DNA from: Natronosalvus caseinilyticus
GTDB lineage: Archaea > Halobacteriota > Halobacteria > Halobacteriales > Natrialbaceae
Direction: 5' to 3'
NCBI RefSeq assembly: GCF_017357105.1
Contig: NZ_CP071596.1
Span: 434,001 to 498,000, forward strand
Length of the DNA: 64,000 nucleotides
The position numbers and the translations under genes are program-made. Each line of letters opens with the position of its first letter. Position 1 is the stretch's first letter. The notes below the pieces were generated by a model. It was not told the origin of the DNA. It did not search any database and worked only from the letters and a program-made list of their open reading frames with translations. Positions 41,928 through 51,020 of this stretch are shown here, piece by piece.

Positions 41928-44900
41928 ATGGCTACTGAGGACGTCGACCAGACCGATCCGGGTGCGGTCACTGAGGGTGGTGACTCGGGATCGGCGTCGG
42001 GGTCGAATACACAGACGACACACGAACCGACTCGAGGCGCCGACGTTCGGGTCGGAGCGTACACGTGGGCCGATTTCATGACGGAGTACGGATACGAGGA
42101 CGAAATCTCGATTCTCTATCCCCACGGGGTGAACGGCCCCGACGATCAGCTCGGGCTCGAGACCGACGGCTCGACAGAGTCGACCGCGCCCTACGGTGCC
42201 GACTGGGAGCGCGTCGAGTTCGAGCCGGAGCCGCACCTGGGCTACGACCCGGACGAACTGCCGGACCTGATCGGTGAGGTGTTTCAGCCGAACGGGGACC
42301 GTCTCCAGGATATCTTTCTCACCTACGTCGACCCCGAAACCACCCCGGTTCTGAAGGATTTCTACACCTGGGAACACTACAAGTGGGAGTACTACTACGA
42401 CGAGGACGGCAGCCGCCCCCGCGACGGGTCTGGCGAAATCGAGTCGTTCGACGAGGAAGAGGCACTCGGGTTCGACCCGGACGACATCCGCCGGAAGCTC
42501 CACCAGGGCGGGCAGGCCGCGATGGAACTCGACGACGTCGTCGAGGAGCGGACGGTCAACGTCAGCGAGGACCTCGACGAGGACAAGTTCTTCTCGACGG
42601 AGATCGGCGACACGACGGTCGTCAACCGGTACGACCTCGAGAAGGCGGTTCCGTTCGCCAAGAAGCGCCACTACCGCGAGGTCGAACGCTACTGGGTCAA
42701 CAAACCCTACGCGTTCGTCATCATCTTCCACTCAGAGAAGGAAAACGAGAAGAAGTACTACGCCGTCGAGCCCCACCTGAATCCGATCGAAGAGGAGCTA
42801 CGGGACTTCCTCGGCGGGAAGTTGCGAACGGCGATCAAGTACTCCGACGACGGGATCAAACACACCGCCGACCTGGACGGCCGCCGCGAGGTCATCGAGG
42901 AGGAAACCCGTCGGCTGCTGAAACGCTACGACCTGTTCGAGAAGTCGAGCGGGAAGACCACGAAGGGCATCATCGAATCCCTGCGAACGCTGCTCGAGGA
43001 CGAGGACGAGACCCCGACAACGGCCGACCTCTACCTCGAGGGCACGGCGGCCAGGCCGGAGCCGGCGATCCTCGAGGACGACCCGGACACGCTGACCGAG
43101 TATCAGGTCGAGAAGCTGCTCTACCTCCTGAAGCGAAACTTCCTCGGCTACGAGCGGATCGACCCGATCAAACACGACATCAACGTCGAGGACATCTCCT
43201 GTGACGGCTACAACTCGCCGGTGTTCGTCTACCACTCGGGGTACGAGCAGGTCATCTCGAACATCTACCACGGCGAGAGCGAACTCGACGACTTCGTCGT
43301 CAAACTCGCCCAGCGCTCGGGCAAGGGGATCAGCAAGCGACTGCCACAGGTCGACACCACCCTCCCCGACGGCTCGCGCGCCCAGTTGACCCTCGGCAAG
43401 GAGGTCTCCGACCACGGGACCAACTACACGATCCGACAGTTCAAGGACGTCCCGTTCACCCCGGTCGACCTGATCAACTGGAACACCTTCAGCCTCGACG
43501 AGATGGCCTACCTCTGGCTCGCCATCGAGAACCACAAGAGCCTGATCTTCGCCGGTGGGACGGCGTCCGGGAAGACGACCAGCCTGAACGCGGTCTCGCT
43601 GTTCATTCCCAGCAACACGAAGATCGTCTCCATCGAGGACACCCGCGAGGTCGAACTCCCGCAGCGAAACTGGATCGCCTCCGTCACCCGCCCGTCGTTC
43701 GCCGACGACGACCAGGGCGACGTCGACGAGTTCGACCTGCTACGCGCCGCACTGCGTCAACGTCCCGACTACCTCGTGATGGGTGAGATTCGAGGCGAGG
43801 AAGGGCGAACCCTGTTCCAGGTCATGTCGACGGGGCACACGACGTACACGACCTTCCACGCCGACTCCGTCGACGAGGTGCTCAAGCGGTTCACGACGGA
43901 CCCGATTAACGTCTCGAAGACGATGTTCACGGCGCTGGACCTGGTCTCGATTCAGACCCAGACCCGGGTGCAGGGCAAGAAGGTCCGCCGAAACAAATCG
44001 CTCACCGAGATCAACCACTACGAGGCCGAACACGACGAGATCAACGTTCAGGACGTCTACCAGTGGCAGGCCGAGACCGACGAGTACCTCAAGATGGGGG
44101 ACTCGAACACGTTAGAGGAGATCAAGTTCGACCGCGGCTGGAACGACGAGAAGCTCCGGACCGAACTGTTCAAGCGCCAGGTCATCCTCGCGTACCTGAT
44201 CAAGAACGGCCTCAACACGTACTCGGAGGTCGCCGCGACCGTCCAGGCGTTCATCAACGACCAGGAGACCATCCTGACGCTGATCGCCAACGGCCAGCTC
44301 GAGAACAGCCTCGAAGACCTCCAGGAGATGGAGAGCGTCCTGATCGACGTCGACCCCGAGAAGGAGGAACTGGTCCCGCGGCCGGACTCGACCACCGAGA
44401 CGTACAACCTCTCGACGGACATCCTCGAGCGGGCCGAGGAGTCGCTCTTCGAGGAGTACCGGGGACAGGTTCCGAGCGGCCTCGCGAGCGCGCTCGGCGA
44501 CGTCGAGCAGGCAGACCCGATCGAGGTCGACCGGGCCGACGTCGACGAGTTCGACTTCGGTGGCGAGGTCGACGAGGACGTCCCGGACGACGAGTGGGAC
44601 CTCGGCGACGGCTCGACCGAGTTCGCCTTCGACTCGAGCGATGGCCCCGCGTGGCTCGACGACGACGAGGACTTCGCCACCGGCGACGCGAGCGATCAGA
44701 GTCAGACGGCGACGGCGGACGCGTCGTCGACACCCGCCGATTCGACGAGCGGGACGCCGACGGCTTCGGCGTCCGCGCCAGAACTCGAGGCCGGGCCGGC
44801 GGAGGCATCGACGACTGCGCCGGCGGAATCGACGTCCAGTCGATCCACCGACGAGGTCCAGCCAGCGACCAGGTCCGACGCGGCGGGGAGCCAGGCGAGT

Positions 44901-45713
44901 CAGTCGGCGTCCGGTCCCGGCCCAGAAGACGAAAGCGAGGAAGTAACGGCTCAGCAGGCAGACACAGGGACGGCTTCGAGCGCTGATCACGGTACGGCAG
45001 GGACGTCGAGCACCACAGCCGACACGTCCGCCAAATCCGATGCGTCAGCCGCGACCGATACGTCCACCACAGCTAACACATCCACCACGACCGATACGTC
45101 AGCTACAGCCGATACGTCCGCCACGAGCAGCACTTCGACCACGACTACCCAGGAAACGACCGAGGAGGGAGACGGCACCCTCGAGGGACTGTTCTCCGAC
45201 ATGGGGTCGACACTCGAGCGCCTCGAGGAAGGGCCGAGCACGGAGACACGGACGGAAACGCACTCCAAGCCGGGCCCCGACACGTCGGGATTCGACGCGA
45301 TGTTCCCGGACCGGGATCTGGACTCGATCTTCGGGTCCGGCCCGACGACCGGCGACGACAGCCCGAGCGACGACGCTGACACCGATACTGACGGCTCGAG
45401 CGACGACACCCCGGCGGAAGCCCCCCAGGGGTCGATCTTCGATGAGGACGACGGGTCGATCTTCGACGACGAGAATCAGACCACCGACGCTGGCGCGGAT
45501 GACGGTCCCGCTGACTCGAGCGGCGAGACAGATCCCGCCGACTCGACCGATGGAAGCGGGTCGATCTTCGATGACGACGGTGGCGATTCGATATTCTCGG
45601 ACGATGACGACGACGCCAACGATGGGAGCGACGGGAGCATGTCGAGCTCAATCTTCTCCGAGGACGCAGACGACGAGGCGGCTGACGACGACGCGGAGGC
45701 AGACGACGCATGA
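41928..45713 (+). CDS. pilB3: PilB-type pilus assembly ATPase with long disordered tail
   Basis: 1261 residues from the ATG at 41928, preceded by GGAGG. A 500-residue N-terminal domain precedes the secretion ATPase: Walker A GGTASGKT near residue 545, the Asp box IVSIEDTREVELP, Walker B LVMGEIRGEE near 616 and the His box TGHTTYTTFHA. It powers assembly of type IV pili from pilins. After residue 858 comes a 400-residue Asp/Ser/Thr tail with Thr-Ala-Asp repeats (about 1030-1080) and six S-I-F motifs in the last 140 residues. Such a tail is unusual for PilB. The stop overlaps the pilC start (ATGA). Confidence 0.93.
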   Translation: MATEDVDQTDPGAVTEGGDSGSASGSNTQTTHEPTRGADVRVGAYTWADFMTEYGYEDEISILYPHGVNGPDDQLGLETDGSTESTAPYGADWERVEFEPEPHLGYDPDELPDLIGEVFQPNGDRLQDIFLTYVDPETTPVLKDFYTWEHYKWEYYYDEDGSRPRDGSGEIESFDEEEALGFDPDDIRRKLHQGGQAAMELDDVVEERTVNVSEDLDEDKFFSTEIGDTTVVNRYDLEKAVPFAKKRHYREVERYWVNKPYAFVIIFHSEKENEKKYYAVEPHLNPIEEELRDFLGGKLRTAIKYSDDGIKHTADLDGRREVIEEETRRLLKRYDLFEKSSGKTTKGIIESLRTLLEDEDETPTTADLYLEGTAARPEPAILEDDPDTLTEYQVEKLLYLLKRNFLGYERIDPIKHDINVEDISCDGYNSPVFVYHSGYEQVISNIYHGESELDDFVVKLAQRSGKGISKRLPQVDTTLPDGSRAQLTLGKEVSDHGTNYTIRQFKDVPFTPVDLINWNTFSLDEMAYLWLAIENHKSLIFAGGTASGKTTSLNAVSLFIPSNTKIVSIEDTREVELPQRNWIASVTRPSFADDDQGDVDEFDLLRAALRQRPDYLVMGEIRGEEGRTLFQVMSTGHTTYTTFHADSVDEVLKRFTTDPINVSKTMFTALDLVSIQTQTRVQGKKVRRNKSLTEINHYEAEHDEINVQDVYQWQAETDEYLKMGDSNTLEEIKFDRGWNDEKLRTELFKRQVILAYLIKNGLNTYSEVAATVQAFINDQETILTLIANGQLENSLEDLQEMESVLIDVDPEKEELVPRPDSTTETYNLSTDILERAEESLFEEYRGQVPSGLASALGDVEQADPIEVDRADVDEFDFGGEVDEDVPDDEWDLGDGSTEFAFDSSDGPAWLDDDEDFATGDASDQSQTATADASSTPADSTSGTPTASASAPELEAGPAEASTTAPAESTSSRSTDEVQPATRSDAAGSQASQSASGPGPEDESEEVTAQQADTGTASSADHGTAGTSSTTADTSAKSDASAATDTSTTANTSTTTDTSATADTSATSSTSTTTTQETTEEGDGTLEGLFSDMGSTLERLEEGPSTETRTETHSKPGPDTSGFDAMFPDRDLDSIFGSGPTTGDDSPSDDADTDTDGSSDDTPAEAPQGSIFDEDDGSIFDDENQTTDAGADDGPADSSGETDPADSTDGSGSIFDDDGGDSIFSDDDDDANDGSDGSMSSSIFSEDADDEAADDDAEADDA

Positions 45714-47764
45714 GCCTCCAGTCGAGCGACGGACCGGGCGGCATCGCGAGCAGTTCCGACCTTCTCGGCGAGACGTTCTACCCGCTCTACGACTGGCTGT
45801 TCAGCGAGGACAGCCAGTTCGTCTCCGACCTCGAGACGAAACTCGCCCAGGCACGGATGACCGACACCGTCGAGATGTACCTCTCGCGGTCGCTCGGCAT
45901 CGGGTTCATCGCCGGTCTCGTGCTCTGGCTCATGGGACTGATGCTGGGGTACGGCCTGTTCGCCACCGGGGTGATCCAGGTCGATACGATCATCGGATTC
46001 CCCGTCAGCAGCGAAACAATCCTCGCGATCATCGACACGCTGCGGATTCCGACACTGATCGTCACGACGGGCCTGTTCTTCGGAAGCCTCGGGTTCGCCT
46101 TCGGCTTCGGTTCGCTCGTCGCGATTCCGTACTCGCGAGCGTCGACACGCAAACGCGAGATCAACATGCTCCTGACGGACGCCGTCTCCTACATGTACGC
46201 CCTCTCGGTCGGCGGACTGAACCAGCTCGAGATCCTCGAAGCGATGGCCGAGGCCGACGACACCTACGGCGAGGTCTCGAAGGAGTTCCAGAGCATCGTC
46301 CAGGAGACCGAGTACTTCGACGTAGACTACCGGACGGCCATCCGAAAGCAGGCGATCGAGACTCCGAGCGACGACCTCTCGCAGTTCCTGACCGACATGC
46401 TCTCGATCGTCAACAGCGGCGGCGACATGGAGAGCTTCCTCGAGGACAAGAAGGAAAAACACATGCGAACCGCCAAGCAGGAGCAGGAACTCACCCTCGA
46501 GACGCTCGAGCTGTTCGGCGAGATGTACATGACGCTCTCGCTGTTTCCGCTCCTGTTGATCATCATTCTGGTGATCATGCAGATGGTGCCGGACGCGGAC
46601 GTCGATCCCAACCTGCTGTACATGTCCGTCTACGGACTGATCCCGCTCACGGGAGCGGGCTTCATCGTCCTCGTCTCGACGGTCAAACACGACGAACCCG
46701 GCGACGGGTACCTCGGGACCTCGAGCGGGGACAGCCGGATCAAGCACGAGCAGGACAGCGGCCTCCTCAACCTGGGTCTCGTCGAGCAGTACACCGGCGC
46801 CCACCGCGTCTTCGACCGGATCAAGAACCGTGAGGGCACCCACGAGACCGTCAAGGTTCTGCAGGCACCGCACCTCTTCTTCCGGGACAACCCGCTGTAC
46901 ACGCTCGCACTGACTGTGCCGGCCGCCCTCGTCGTCGTGACGACGGCGATGGTCAACGGGAGTGCACCGACCTCGTGGGACGGGATGAAAGCACGGCCCG
47001 TCTGGGGTACGTTCATCTACCTCTACGCGCCGCTTTACATCACGATGGTCCCGCTCTCGGTCTTCCGGGAGTGGAACGTCATCTCCCGGAACGCCGTCGT
47101 CAAGACGCTCTCGGAAGACTTGCGAAAACTCGCGAGCGCGAACGACACCGGCCTCACGCTCCTCGAGTCGCTCAAGTCCGTCTCCGAAACGACCTCGGGG
47201 CGGCTGGCTCGCGAACTCGAGTTGATGCACACCAAGGTCAACTACGGGATGAGCCTCTCGGAGGCGCTCGTCGAGTTCAACAACAAGTACCACATTCCGC
47301 GACTGGCCCGGACAGTCAAGCTCATCACGAAGTCCCAGGAGGCGTCGAACCAGATTTCGGCGGTGTTGCGGACGGCCGCCCGTTCGAGCGAGAACCACGA
47401 CGACATCGAACGGGAGCGAAAATCCCGGACGCGGATGCAGGTCGTCATCATCATCATGACGTTCATGACGTTGCTCGCGGTGATCGCCATCCTCCAGACC
47501 CAGTTCATCGGGACGATGGCGGGGCTCGAGACCGGCGGCAGCGACGTCGACGCCGGGGCGAACAGCCAGCTCGCGGACGCCAACTTCAGCGAGAACGTCG
47601 ACATCGATCAGCTGTCGCTGCTGTTCTTCCACGCGGTGACCTTACAAGCCGTCCTCTCGGGGTTCATCAGCGGCTACATCCGCGATGCCGACCTGCTGAG
47701 CGGGTTGAAGTACGTGATCATCCTCTCGACGATTGCCCTGGTCGCCTGGGCGCTGGTGACCTGA
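45710..47764 (+). CDS. pilC3: PilC-type pilus membrane platform protein
   Basis: 684 residues. Two T2SSF-type domains are visible, each with a cytoplasmic helical bundle (SYMYALSVGGLNQLEILEAM, RKLASANDTGLTLLESLKS) and hydrophobic segments near residues 60-85, 105-130, 270-295, 305-330, 400-420, 435-455, 580-600, 645-665. It anchors the ATPase to the pilus in the membrane. The ATG overlaps the PilB stop (ATGA). Names follow the Haloferax PilB3-PilC3 system by similarity. Confidence 0.93.
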   Translation: MSLQSSDGPGGIASSSDLLGETFYPLYDWLFSEDSQFVSDLETKLAQARMTDTVEMYLSRSLGIGFIAGLVLWLMGLMLGYGLFATGVIQVDTIIGFPVSSETILAIIDTLRIPTLIVTTGLFFGSLGFAFGFGSLVAIPYSRASTRKREINMLLTDAVSYMYALSVGGLNQLEILEAMAEADDTYGEVSKEFQSIVQETEYFDVDYRTAIRKQAIETPSDDLSQFLTDMLSIVNSGGDMESFLEDKKEKHMRTAKQEQELTLETLELFGEMYMTLSLFPLLLIIILVIMQMVPDADVDPNLLYMSVYGLIPLTGAGFIVLVSTVKHDEPGDGYLGTSSGDSRIKHEQDSGLLNLGLVEQYTGAHRVFDRIKNREGTHETVKVLQAPHLFFRDNPLYTLALTVPAALVVVTTAMVNGSAPTSWDGMKARPVWGTFIYLYAPLYITMVPLSVFREWNVISRNAVVKTLSEDLRKLASANDTGLTLLESLKSVSETTSGRLARELELMHTKVNYGMSLSEALVEFNNKYHIPRLARTVKLITKSQEASNQISAVLRTAARSSENHDDIERERKSRTRMQVVIIIMTFMTLLAVIAILQTQFIGTMAGLETGGSDVDAGANSQLADANFSENVDIDQLSLLFFHAVTLQAVLSGFISGYIRDADLLSGLKYVIILSTIALVAWALVT

Positions 47765-47765
47765 G

Positions 47766-48263
47766 ATGACGCGTCGACGCCCCCGTACCGTCTCGGTTTC
47801 GATCTCACGCGACTCGAGAGGCCAGACCACCCAGGACTTCGCGGTCGGGATCGGGGTGTTCCTGCTCGCGGTCGCGTTCGTGTTCTCGTTCGTCCCGTCG
47901 CTGATCACGCCGTTTTCGGCGTCGACGGCGCCGGAGTCGGCTCAGGCCGACCGGATCGCCGGCGAGATTGTCACAGAGTACTCGAGTGGAGAGCCGAACG
48001 ACCTCGATCTGGCGGCGCTCGAGGACGATGATCCCGACGAGTTGGAGAAACTGGGACTGCGAGACACCGGGTCGGTTCGGATCGACCGGATCAACGTGAC
48101 GGTCGTGAACGCCACTCGAGATCCCCAGTTTGGCGTTGGAGACGAGTACCGGGGCCAGTCTGCCGGCAGCGCGACGCGAATCGTGACGGTTTCGAATACG
48201 TCGGCGATGCCCGGCGGCGTCGACTGCGACCCCGCCTGTCGACTCGTCGTGAGGGTGTGGTAA
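47766..48263 (+). CDS. Pilin-like protein 1 (DUF7287-like)
   Basis: 165 residues. The N-terminus has a basic leader then SRGQTTQDFAVGIGVFLLAV and a hydrophobic helix (AFVFSFVPSLITPF), a class III-type prepilin pattern with cleavage likely near RG. The mature domain is beta-rich and includes a C-terminal pair VDCDPACRLVVRVW. It starts one nt after pilC. It may be a minor pilin or pilus accessory. Confidence 0.75.
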   Translation: MTRRRPRTVSVSISRDSRGQTTQDFAVGIGVFLLAVAFVFSFVPSLITPFSASTAPESAQADRIAGEIVTEYSSGEPNDLDLAALEDDDPDELEKLGLRDTGSVRIDRINVTVVNATRDPQFGVGDEYRGQSAGSATRIVTVSNTSAMPGGVDCDPACRLVVRVW

Positions 48264-48265
48264 TC

Positions 48266-48904
48266 ATGAGACGGAATACACCGAATTCGAGAACGACCGA
48301 TCGTGGCCAGGCGTACACGCTCGAAGGGTTCATCGCGGCGTTCATCCTGTTGATCGCCGTCCTCTTCGCAGTGCAGTCGGTGGTCATCACCCCGTCTTCG
48401 GGCGGTGCGGTCGACCGGACGGCACAGGCCCAGCAACAACAACAGGTCCAGGACGCGCTGATCGTCGCCCAGCGGGAGAACGACCTCTCGCAAACCGTTC
48501 GGTACGTCGACCTGGACTCGAGCGACGAGTTCGAGGAGTTCCACAACCACTCGAGCAGCGTCCAGGGGGTTTACTCGACAGCGGCGTTCGAGAACGTATC
48601 GACGCTGGGTGCGATTTTGAATCAACACCTCGACGCCGGACAGAGTTACAACGTGGAGTTACACTACGAAAACGAGTCCGGAGAGGCAGCGTCGCCGATC
48701 AAACTCGTCAACCAGGGACCGCCCTCGAGTACGGCTGTGACGGCGAGTTATACGGTCGTCTTGCACGACGATCAGAATCTGACCTCGCCCGATCACGACG
48801 ATCGAACCCTCGGGAAAATCCAGGGTACGGAGGGATACATCCCCGATATCGACGACGATAGCGGCCTCTACAACGTCGTAGAGGTACGGGTGGTCGTATG
48901 GTGA
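48266..48904 (+). CDS. Pilin-like protein 2 (DUF7288-like)
   Basis: 212 residues from the ATG at 48266, 2 nt after the previous stop; a GTG nine bases earlier would overlap it. DRGQAYTLEGFIAAFILLIA is the prepilin-type start, followed by a QQQQQ-containing helix and several N-x-S/T sequons. The last bases overlap the next start (TGATG). Minor pilin-like role inferred from position and N-terminus. Confidence 0.75.
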   Translation: MRRNTPNSRTTDRGQAYTLEGFIAAFILLIAVLFAVQSVVITPSSGGAVDRTAQAQQQQQVQDALIVAQRENDLSQTVRYVDLDSSDEFEEFHNHSSSVQGVYSTAAFENVSTLGAILNQHLDAGQSYNVELHYENESGEAASPIKLVNQGPPSSTAVTASYTVVLHDDQNLTSPDHDDRTLGKIQGTEGYIPDIDDDSGLYNVVEVRVVVW

Positions 48905-49752
48905 TGGCTCAGGAGACGAGAGACCGCGAACGCGGTCAACTCGTCCTCATCTCCGCGGTTACCATCGCGTTCATCCTCCTCGGCGTCGTCGTCGTGTTCA
49001 ACGGCGTCCTCTACACGCAGACGCTCTCCTCGAGCGCGTCGGGGCAGACCGTCTCGGACGCCGAACGGACGGCGGCGGAGGTGACCCAGGGTGTGCTGAC
49101 GGTCGCCGAACAGCGAGACCAGGTGGCCGTCAACTCGAGTAACAGCGGCCCGCTCCTCGACGACGTCGAGGCGTTCCTGGACCAGTATCAGAACCGGACG
49201 GCGACAAATCGACCGGCGATCATCTCGAGTAATACGTCGACAGTAGATGGAACGTACGCGACCGCGAATCTCTCTGCCGAGCGAAACGTGTCGGGCGCCG
49301 ATATCTACGGGGTAGCGGTTACGCTGGAGAGCGGGGATCTCAACGGCAGTGACCTCACCGTCGAACTGGACCGGAGCGCGGACGTCACGATATCGGAGGA
49401 TGGCGGTGGCATGCTCAAGATCCAGCGAAACGGAACTAGCTGTGCAATAGAAACCGGCGGAGAACCGACGACGATCGACTTCGTCACGGGAACGATCCAC
49501 GGCGCCGAACGGACGACGTGTTCGGCGAGCAAGCTCCCGGTAACGACGGACGCCGATCTTGCCGTTACGCCCAGTCCGGGCGCGGACGGCATTCAGCTCG
49601 AGGTGTTCATGGACGGGTCGGCGTCCGACGACTGGGAAACCGATGAAGACGCCGTCGTCGCAATCAAAATTGGTCTCGAGTACACCACGAACGACCTCAC
49701 GCAGTCTCGAACGCTCGAGGTGCCGCTACCGCTGGGGGTGTCCGATTCGTGA
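48904..49752 (+). CDS. Pilin-like protein 3 (DUF7261-like)
   Basis: 282 residues from the ATG at 48904, which overlaps the previous TGA as TGATG; an ATG at 48898 is also possible. DRERGQLVLISAVTIAFILL then GVVVVFNGVLY is the prepilin-like helix. The long mature region is beta-rich with many sequons (NVS, NGS, NGT) and two Cys pairs. Its stop overlaps the next GTG as GTGA. Confidence 0.75.
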   Translation: MAQETRDRERGQLVLISAVTIAFILLGVVVVFNGVLYTQTLSSSASGQTVSDAERTAAEVTQGVLTVAEQRDQVAVNSSNSGPLLDDVEAFLDQYQNRTATNRPAIISSNTSTVDGTYATANLSAERNVSGADIYGVAVTLESGDLNGSDLTVELDRSADVTISEDGGGMLKIQRNGTSCAIETGGEPTTIDFVTGTIHGAERTTCSASKLPVTTDADLAVTPSPGADGIQLEVFMDGSASDDWETDEDAVVAIKIGLEYTTNDLTQSRTLEVPLPLGVSDS

Positions 49753-50225
49753 TTGGGCCCGAATCGAACGACCGCGGCGTCTCCATCGCTATCACCCACG
49801 TCCTCACCCTCGGCATCACGACCGTCCTAGTCGCCGGACTCCTCATCTCCGCCGGGACACTTCTCGAGTCCCAGACCGATCGTAGCGCCCAGCAATCGCT
49901 CGAGACCATCGGGGAACGGCTCTCGGGCGAGATATCGGCTGTCGATCGAATGGCGGCCGGGAACGGGACGACCAACCTGACCGTGGACCATCCGTCGATG
50001 GTCGCCTCGAATCGGTATACGGTGACGTTACTGGATAACGAAACCTGTGCGGATCAGCCGTTGCTCACGAACGCGACGAATTGTATGCGACTGAGCGCTC
50101 AGAGCGCGGACATAGACGTCTACGTGCCAGTGACCGCCCCCGTCAACGATGGGAGTTCGGTTTCGGGCGGCACCATCCGGATCGTCCACGACGGCGACAA
50201 AGTCACACTCGAGCGTGATCGCTAA
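49749..50225 (+). CDS. Pilin-like protein 4 (DUF7266-like)
   Basis: 158 residues from a GTG overlapping the previous stop (GTGA). NDRGVSIAITHVLTLGITTV then LVAGLLISAG is the membrane/prepilin helix. Sequons NGT and NLT and one Cys pair (ETCADQPLLTNATNC) are present. Its TAA overlaps the next ATG (TAATG). Confidence 0.75.
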   Translation: MIGPESNDRGVSIAITHVLTLGITTVLVAGLLISAGTLLESQTDRSAQQSLETIGERLSGEISAVDRMAAGNGTTNLTVDHPSMVASNRYTVTLLDNETCADQPLLTNATNCMRLSAQSADIDVYVPVTAPVNDGSSVSGGTIRIVHDGDKVTLERDR

Positions 50226-50971
50226 TGTTCGACCGCACCACAACTCACGACCGCGAGGATCGCGCCGTCTCCGAGGTCCTGGCGTTCATCCTCGTGTTTA
50301 CCATCATCATCGGCTCGGTGACGATGGTGTCGGTCTTCGGGATGCAGTCGCTGACGAGCTACCAGGAGGGTGAGCAACTTCGAAACGCCGAGCGGGCGAT
50401 GGACGCCCTAAGCGACAACTTCAACGACGTGGTCCGGTACGACGGCGTGACGGCTCGAGCGGGGGAACTCAACCTTCGCGGTGGGTCGGTGTCGACGGCG
50501 CATCAGGGGACAGAGCTGACTATCGAGATCAAACGCAGTGGATCTCCAGACGCGGAGTATGACGTGACGACCGGCGGCCTCGTCTACGAAGCCGGCAGCG
50601 GCACCGACACCATCGCCTACGAGGGCGGCGCCATCTTCCGTGGCGACCACACCGGAAACGTCGCCCTCGAGGAGCCCATGCTCCGCTGTCGGGACGATAC
50701 CGCTGTCGTCTCATTGCTCGTCATCGAGGCCGAACCGCGGACCCTCCAGAGCAGCGAGATCAACCAACTTCGGCTCACGGAGAACACGTCGAAGACGACC
50801 CGACGGACCTACACCGGCGTCGACGAGGTGACGGTTGACGTCGTCGAATCCGATTACGAGATGGCCTGGGAGCGAACGCTCGAGGAGCGTGGGTTCGGCG
50901 AAGATGACTGCAGTCTCGGCGGCGACGGCCGCGTCACGATTCACGTCGTCTACGCCGACCTCGAGTACTGA
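50225..50971 (+). CDS. Pilin-like protein 5 (DUF7289-like)
   Basis: 248 residues. EDRAVSEVLAFILVFTIIIG then SVTMVSVFGMQSL is a canonical archaeal prepilin helix, with cut after RA and a Glu at position 5 of the mature helix. The mature domain is long, with an outward beta region. It ends the operon; the next gene is convergent, 49 bp away. The operon pilB-pilC plus five pilin-like proteins is therefore continuous from 41928 to 50971. Confidence 0.78.
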   Translation: MFDRTTTHDREDRAVSEVLAFILVFTIIIGSVTMVSVFGMQSLTSYQEGEQLRNAERAMDALSDNFNDVVRYDGVTARAGELNLRGGSVSTAHQGTELTIEIKRSGSPDAEYDVTTGGLVYEAGSGTDTIAYEGGAIFRGDHTGNVALEEPMLRCRDDTAVVSLLVIEAEPRTLQSSEINQLRLTENTSKTTRRTYTGVDEVTVDVVESDYEMAWERTLEERGFGEDDCSLGGDGRVTIHVVYADLEY

Positions 50972-51020
50972 ACGTTACATCAAACTGAGTACTGATCATC
51001 ACGCCCACCTCGAGTACTGC

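Noticed and set aside
45476-47632. 718-codon open frame antisense to pilC
   Set aside because: It is the mirror frame of a well-supported gene, with no promoter and no recognisable domain.
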